Shown piece after piece: positions 7,318 through 10,696 of a DNA stretch of 10,696 nucleotides. Both the position numbers and the translations under genes were made by a program. The number at the start of each line of letters is the position of its first letter. The first letter of the stretch is position 1. Under the pieces are notes generated by a model, which saw only the letters and a program-made list of their open reading frames with translations, ran no database searches and was not told the origin of the DNA. The stretch comes from Oscillospiraceae bacterium. GTDB taxonomy: Bacteria > Bacillota > Clostridia > Oscillospirales > Acutalibacteraceae. The DNA lies in NCBI GenBank assembly GCA_022508705.1, contig JAFLUO010000063.1, positions 1 through 10,696 on the forward strand, given 5' to 3'.

Positions 7318-8139
7318 TTACATCTTAGGTAAGCCTGCTTTTTCAAATTTCTGGTTCACTGTACGCTGGTCAACCCAAATTACGACCTCAAATATTGGAA
7401 GGGCTGAAAGAATGTGCCAAATTGAATGACCGTGAATATTACCTAACAGTACAGGAGCCATTTCGTTGTCGCCCCAGATCGATGTGATGATGAATGCGGC
7501 AAGGAAGGTAAGGATAATTAGAATAAAAAGATTTCTTTCGGTTTTAGTAAGCTTCTTGAAGTTTGCAACGAGTAGATAAAGAATCGGAAGCGCTGTTAAG
7601 AAGCAACCGAATTCAGCAAGTGAAAGTCCGCCGGTTTTTCCGTCCATAGGAGCTCCACCACCGCCGATGTAAAGCGGACGGTCATGGATAACGAACACCT
7701 CATATGTAAGTGTTCCTATAACTATAAGCATAATTGCTGTTACGGCAATTAGGAAAATGTTACGCTTTTTCTTTTGATCCGGATAGAACTCTAAAGCGAA
7801 GCAACAAACTCCTGCCCAAGCGACATACTCTGTGAAAGACATATCAATATAGCTCATAAACAGCTTTGTTGTGAGAACACCCGGTACGAATTCTCCGTAA
7901 TTAGCAGTGTGCATTCCAACTGATGTAAAAGACATAATTACATACAGAAGAATAAACACGTACCAATACCATTTTTTGTTTTTCTTCAATAGAAGAATTG
8001 TAATTCCGATAATGCCTGCAAAAGTATAAACCCAGTTCGTCTGAACTGCAGCATACTGTGCAGCATACTCGGCAACGCTTGTTGTGCCGTCAATAAAAAC
8101 TTCTTTTAAAGCCAGCCAATCAATGAAATTAATATCCAT
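7318..8139 (-). CDS. Seven-helix membrane protein with CREST (alkaline ceramidase-like) motifs
   Basis: The 273-residue integral membrane protein has seven predicted helices (about 37-52, 57-79, 94-118, 127-151, 173-193, 203-222, 234-256). Three signature positions of the CREST superfamily of membrane metal-dependent hydrolases are present. Ser73-x3-His77 (SVGMH) is in helix 2, Asp99 (YIDM) is in helix 3, and His238-x3-His242 (HGHSIWHIL) is in helix 7, with His236 as an extra histidine. In alkaline ceramidases these residues hold a zinc ion for amide hydrolysis of lipids. A lipid amidase or related hydrolase role is inferred; the substrate is unknown. A glycine-rich loop (GGGGAP, 159-164) separates helices 4 and 5. 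It is a single gene, with its own promoter and a convergent terminator. Start ATG 8139 has AAAGGGTGA upstream, with GGGTGA ending 10 bases before the ATG. Confidence 0.72.
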   Translation of the reverse strand: MDINFIDWLALKEVFIDGTTSVAEYAAQYAAVQTNWVYTFAGIIGITILLLKKNKKWYWYVFILLYVIMSFTSVGMHTANYGEFVPGVLTTKLFMSYIDMSFTEYVAWAGVCCFALEFYPDQKKKRNIFLIAVTAIMLIVIGTLTYEVFVIHDRPLYIGGGGAPMDGKTGGLSLAEFGCFLTALPILYLLVANFKKLTKTERNLFILIILTFLAAFIITSIWGDNEMAPVLLGNIHGHSIWHILSALPIFEVVIWVDQRTVNQKFEKAGLPKM

Positions 8140-8200
8140 TCCTTGTAATTCACCCTTTCATTTTCATAATAGGAAATGTTAAAGTAATTCATCCATATGA

Positions 8201-8229
8201 ATTTTATAATAAAATTTACCAATTGTCAA
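8201..8229 (-). promoter_or_regulatory. Sigma-A promoter of the CREST-like gene
   Basis: On the minus strand a perfect TTGACA (8229-8224) is followed after 17 bases by TAAAAT (8206-8201), a five-of-six match to the -10 consensus. The leader to ATG 8139 would be about 55 bases. The -35 hexamer lies within the dyad at 8226-8240, so access of RNA polymerase is probably controlled. Confidence 0.78.
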
Positions 8230-8300
8230 GATTATCTTGAGATATTTTAGTTGAAATTATACAAAACTACGTTCTGTAAATATCTCAATAATCTTGGACA
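8224..8300. repeat. Long imperfect inverted repeat upstream of the CREST-like gene
   Basis: The arm at 8224-8247 is the reverse complement of the arm at 8278-8300 apart from short bulges. The shared blocks are CAAGATTAT (9 bp) and TGAGATATTT (10 bp), with TGT at the outer end. The arms are separated by 30 AT-rich bases. The left arm contains the perfect dyad and the -35 box, while the right arm has a degenerate copy of the half-site. It could be two operator copies facing each other, or a DNA structure; it is upstream of the transcription start, so it is not part of the mRNA. Confidence 0.6.
8226..8240. promoter_or_regulatory. Perfect dyad (operator candidate) over the -35 box
   Basis: TCAAGATTATCTTGA is a perfect 7-1-7 palindrome. 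It shares four bases with the -35 hexamer (8224-8229) of the CREST-like gene promoter and extends upstream. Its half-site ATCTTGA resembles sites of dimeric winged-helix regulators of the MarR type, but this match is only by eye. No regulator gene is in the window. Confidence 0.6.
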
Positions 8301-8323
8301 TCAATTTTTATGATATCGAAAGG

Positions 8324-8368
8324 AAAAAAACAAAATCGTCATTTCATCATCCTGAAATGGCGATTTTG
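8324..8368 (-). terminator. Intrinsic terminator of the DUF5696-type gene
   Basis: On the minus strand, a 16-bp stem with one A/C mismatch (arms 8368-8353 and 8346-8331) and a 6-base loop is followed at once by seven T (8330-8324). It lies 28 bases beyond the stop codon of the 8396-10567 gene and separates it from the promoter of the next minus-strand gene. Confidence 0.93.
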
Positions 8369-8395
8369 ATAATATAGTAGTTTTAAATATAAGCG

Positions 8396-10567
8396 TTATG
8401 AAATCTTTACACAGTCAAGAGCCTCTACGGTAATTCCGTTTATGGTTACCGCTTTGTCCGTGTAGTTAACGTAAACCTTTGTACTGTTGTTGTATTCCGT
8501 GCAGAATACTCCGTCTTGAACCTCATAGTGAGATGTCATTCTTGCACCGCGAAGGTCTGCGAGAATATCATTTGCTTTAACGCAGTAAGAAACGATATCG
8601 TTTATGTTGTTGTTATATCCGTATTTATCTTCATTGTCTGTGTTAATGCAATACCAATCGGCAGAGGGCACAGCGCCGAATTCAACGGAGCGCAGGAATG
8701 CTTCCTGCATGTTGTCACTTAAATTTATGCTGTTAAAGCTGTAATCGTATGTGCCGTGAAGAATAAGAGATACAAACGGAATTGCGCAGTATGCCTCATT
8801 TTCAGTGTGTGATACCGTTCCCTTTGGAATATTTGAAATAACGCTTGCATTTTTTATGGCATAAAAATTACCCTTGCTTATCATTAAAGGCTTATTTGAA
8901 GAAAGAATGGGCAGGAGAGATGCAATCTCTTTTTTACTGCTTTCTCTCGGATAAAAATCCGATGAATAGTCTGAATAAAGCACCGAGCCTATGTCGTTTA
9001 ATGCGAATCCGTCAAAAAGAACAGCGGTCGAATCGTTTAAAAACTCTTCAATCCTGCCTTCAAGCTCTGACATTTTTAAGTATCCGCGTTTTGAGTCGGC
9101 GCTTGAATATGTAAGCTTATCCCCATAAAGATTTTTTGCTTTATCTGACGATGATTTCTTTACCGAAAGCATATTCGTTTCAATAAATATCGGGAAATTC
9201 TGTGTTTTCATATAAGAATAGAGAGAATTATATTCTTCTTTTGTGCCGAGCTGTTTTAGAAATGCGCCGAAATCTTCGCTTTCACCGTTATTTGCATCTT
9301 TAAACAAACCGTTAGCACTCAAATAAATGTTGTTTACACCCTTTGCCTTTAAAAGCGTCATAAGCGCCTGAGCCTGCTCAAAGGTGGATTTTACCGTAAG
9401 CCTGCCTTTTGAATCGGAAAGGCCAAACTGAAGATTTACTATCAGCGGAAGTGCGGTTTCATCTGCGGTAACAGCTTTTGAGGAAATAACCGAATTTCTG
9501 ATAAGATTTTCACGGCAGGCAGCAGCCATACCTGAATATGTAGCGGATTTTCCCGAAAGGAATCTGTAGCAAAGGCGTATTTCACCGCTGTATTCATAGC
9601 CTATTGTTTTAACTTGATTTGTCTTTTTTGATTCAGTTGCAACATCGGTAACGGAAAACTCTGCGCCCACACTGTTGATGGAATTGTCTGACAGTCTGTA
9701 TGCGTTAATATTTGCTATTGCATCACCGCTCTCAATAATGCAAAGGAAAGCGCCTTTACCGTGCTTAATACCGAATGCTCCGAGGGGGGCAGAAGCCTGT
9801 CCGTTACTTATTGACGGGTCATCGCCGTAAACTTTAAGAGAAACGGGAGAAAAATCGGAGTCCGAAACACCTGTTTTAATAATTGCGCCGTTTCCGTCGG
9901 GAACAAATATGAAATCGTCTTTGTCGTTATCGCTGTAAGCGCCGAAAGAATCTAAAAGTTTTATATTTTCAACATAAACCCCTTCGGGAAGATGAAGATT
10001 ATTCGTATTGACCGAGGTGTAGAATGAACCGTCCGAAAGAGTGTATGAAACGGTAATGTCGGCACGAACGGTATTTTCTGGTAAGGTATTTATATCCGCT
10101 TTGCCCGTTTCATCATCCAAAGACAGGGAGTATTTAACATTTACACCGTTATTCGTTTTATCAAAGCTGAAATTGCCGAAAGCAACTGAGTTGTCCTGAG
10201 TATTCAAAACATATTGTTTGCCGCTTTCAGTTAAAAGCACCATTTTAAGAGCTGAAAAACTTAAGGATTTTTTTTCACTGTCAAGGGGTAATGCGCTCCA
10301 AAAAACGTCTGCCGATGTATCAAGAATTCCTATTGATGCAGTTGTCTTATCAAAAAACATTTCAATAAGACCCGATTTGCAAACAGACTCGAAAGACGTG
10401 CGCTTTACCTTGTGGTAAGTGTCGCCTGCACTTTCAGAGTAAATCATTTCAAAAGAATCGCTCTTTATTTTTGTAAGCTTTATGGGCGAGCAAGAAGCAA
10501 AAAGCAACATCATTGCAAGCGCAACCGCCGTGATTTCAAAAAAACTTTTAAGCCTTTTATTATTCAT
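8396..10567 (-). CDS. DUF5696-like surface lipoprotein, possible sugar-active enzyme
   Basis: The 723-residue protein has a lipoprotein signal ending LFASC (Cys26 anchor). The mature part has an N-terminal beta-rich region (about 55-360) with the motif FVPDGNGAII (221-230), typical of DUF5696 proteins. An alpha/beta region (about 373-640) follows that reads like a TIM barrel: LIVNLQFG, VNNIYLSANG, PIFIETNM, LFDGFALNDIGSVLYSDY (517-534) and IPFVSLILHGTYDYS (596-610). A short C-terminal beta domain (TKVYVNYTDKAVTI) ends it. This order resembles glycoside hydrolases, with acidic residues such as Asp519 and Asp525 at strand ends as possible catalytic or binding residues. The family is not assigned a reaction that I know of, so enzymatic function is inference. 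The start has GGGAG (10581-10577) 9 bases upstream. It is monocistronic on its 3' side. A binding or scaffold role is the alternative. Confidence 0.75.
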   Translation of the reverse strand: MNNKRLKSFFEITAVALAMMLLFASCSPIKLTKIKSDSFEMIYSESAGDTYHKVKRTSFESVCKSGLIEMFFDKTTASIGILDTSADVFWSALPLDSEKKSLSFSALKMVLLTESGKQYVLNTQDNSVAFGNFSFDKTNNGVNVKYSLSLDDETGKADINTLPENTVRADITVSYTLSDGSFYTSVNTNNLHLPEGVYVENIKLLDSFGAYSDNDKDDFIFVPDGNGAIIKTGVSDSDFSPVSLKVYGDDPSISNGQASAPLGAFGIKHGKGAFLCIIESGDAIANINAYRLSDNSINSVGAEFSVTDVATESKKTNQVKTIGYEYSGEIRLCYRFLSGKSATYSGMAAACRENLIRNSVISSKAVTADETALPLIVNLQFGLSDSKGRLTVKSTFEQAQALMTLLKAKGVNNIYLSANGLFKDANNGESEDFGAFLKQLGTKEEYNSLYSYMKTQNFPIFIETNMLSVKKSSSDKAKNLYGDKLTYSSADSKRGYLKMSELEGRIEEFLNDSTAVLFDGFALNDIGSVLYSDYSSDFYPRESSKKEIASLLPILSSNKPLMISKGNFYAIKNASVISNIPKGTVSHTENEAYCAIPFVSLILHGTYDYSFNSINLSDNMQEAFLRSVEFGAVPSADWYCINTDNEDKYGYNNNINDIVSYCVKANDILADLRGARMTSHYEVQDGVFCTEYNNSTKVYVNYTDKAVTINGITVEALDCVKIS

Positions 10568-10596
10568 ATTTAAGTACTCCCGAATAATATTTGGTT

Positions 10597-10615
10597 AATA
10601 CAGATAATCAGTATT
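10597..10615. promoter_or_regulatory. Dyad overlapping the probable transcription start
   Basis: AATACAGATAATCAGTATT is a 19-base dyad (AATAC, GAT, ATC, GTATT) with two symmetric A/A mismatches around a central A. It spans the expected start site just downstream of the -10 box of the DUF5696-type gene, a usual operator position. It could also form a weak hairpin at the start of the mRNA. Confidence 0.4.
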
Positions 10616-10643
10616 TTATATCTGCGAAGCAGGCATAAAACAA
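10615..10643 (-). promoter_or_regulatory. Possible promoter of the DUF5696-type gene
   Basis: On the minus strand, TTGTTT (10643-10638) is followed after 17 bases by TATAAA (10620-10615). The -10 is good (five of six), but the -35 shares only TTG. Transcription would start near 10608, leaving a leader of about 40 bases with the GGGAG site. A small hairpin, CTGC-GAA-GCAG (10622-10632), lies in the spacer. Confidence 0.45.
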
Positions 10644-10650
10644 TGTTCTC

Positions 10651-10685
10651 CGAAACATAGAAATCTTTGATTTCGTTATGTTTCG
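10651..10685. repeat. Long hairpin at the right edge of the window
   Basis: CGAAACATAGAAATC (10651-10665) pairs with GATTTC (10669-10674) and TATGTTTCG (10677-10685), giving 15 base pairs with one 2-base bulge and a TTT loop. CTC (10648-10650) and GAG (10687-10689) can add three more. On the minus strand the bases after it are GAGAACATTGTTTT, a delayed and broken T-run, so it may be the terminator of a gene beyond the window. Confidence 0.55.
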
Positions 10686-10696
10686 TGAGGTTATTA

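Noticed and set aside
8516..9114. Plus-strand frames inside the DUF5696-type gene
   Set aside because: They are antisense shadows of a long well-supported gene, with no ribosome sites or recognisable motifs.

Overview
The window looks like a chromosomal segment of an anaerobic, low-to-medium GC Bacillota, probably a Clostridia relative of the Oscillospiraceae/Ruminococcaceae. This is inferred from purine-rich Shine-Dalgarno sites (AAAGGAG, AGGGAG), sigma-A style promoters, Gram-positive type lipoprotein signals, a CooT-type nickel protein, and a set of plant-polysaccharide glycosidases. There is no 16S or other marker gene, so the taxonomy is only a suggestion. No mobile element, CRISPR array or phage gene was seen.

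Layout. (1) At the left edge, on the minus strand, is a tRNA-Ala(GGC) with its own near-consensus promoter. It is divergent from (2) a plus-strand run of carbohydrate genes: a large GH51 alpha-L-arabinofuranosidase lipoprotein (252-3017), a PhnP-like metallo-beta-lactamase-fold hydrolase (3115-3969) and a leaderless GH31 alpha-glycosidase (4030-6318). (3) In the same direction and without a visible terminator follow three small, tightly packed genes: a stand-alone PAS domain protein (6411-6785), a histidine-rich 78-residue protein (6799-7035) and a CooT-family nickel-binding protein (7038-7232). A strong hairpin terminator closes this run at 7254-7294. (4) Convergent to it, on the minus strand, is a seven-helix membrane protein (7318-8139) carrying the S-x3-H / D / H-x3-H signature of the CREST hydrolase superfamily (alkaline ceramidase-like). 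It has a consensus promoter whose -35 box is overlapped by a perfect dyad. (5) A long minus-strand lipoprotein of the DUF5696 type (8396-10567) ends in a textbook terminator and is preceded by a leader with two dyad or hairpin structures.

How the genes may work together. The GH51 enzyme would sit on the outer face of the membrane and strip arabinofuranosyl groups from arabinoxylan or arabinan. GH31 has no export signal and would act on imported oligosaccharides. The DUF5696 lipoprotein may be another surface sugar-active protein. No transporter is present in the window, so the uptake step must be elsewhere. The PAS / His-rich / CooT cluster looks like a separate metal-handling (probably nickel) module that shares the same transcriptional direction.

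The most interesting items are the three-gene putative nickel module with its possible short leader ORF, and the CREST-like membrane protein with its dyad-controlled promoter.
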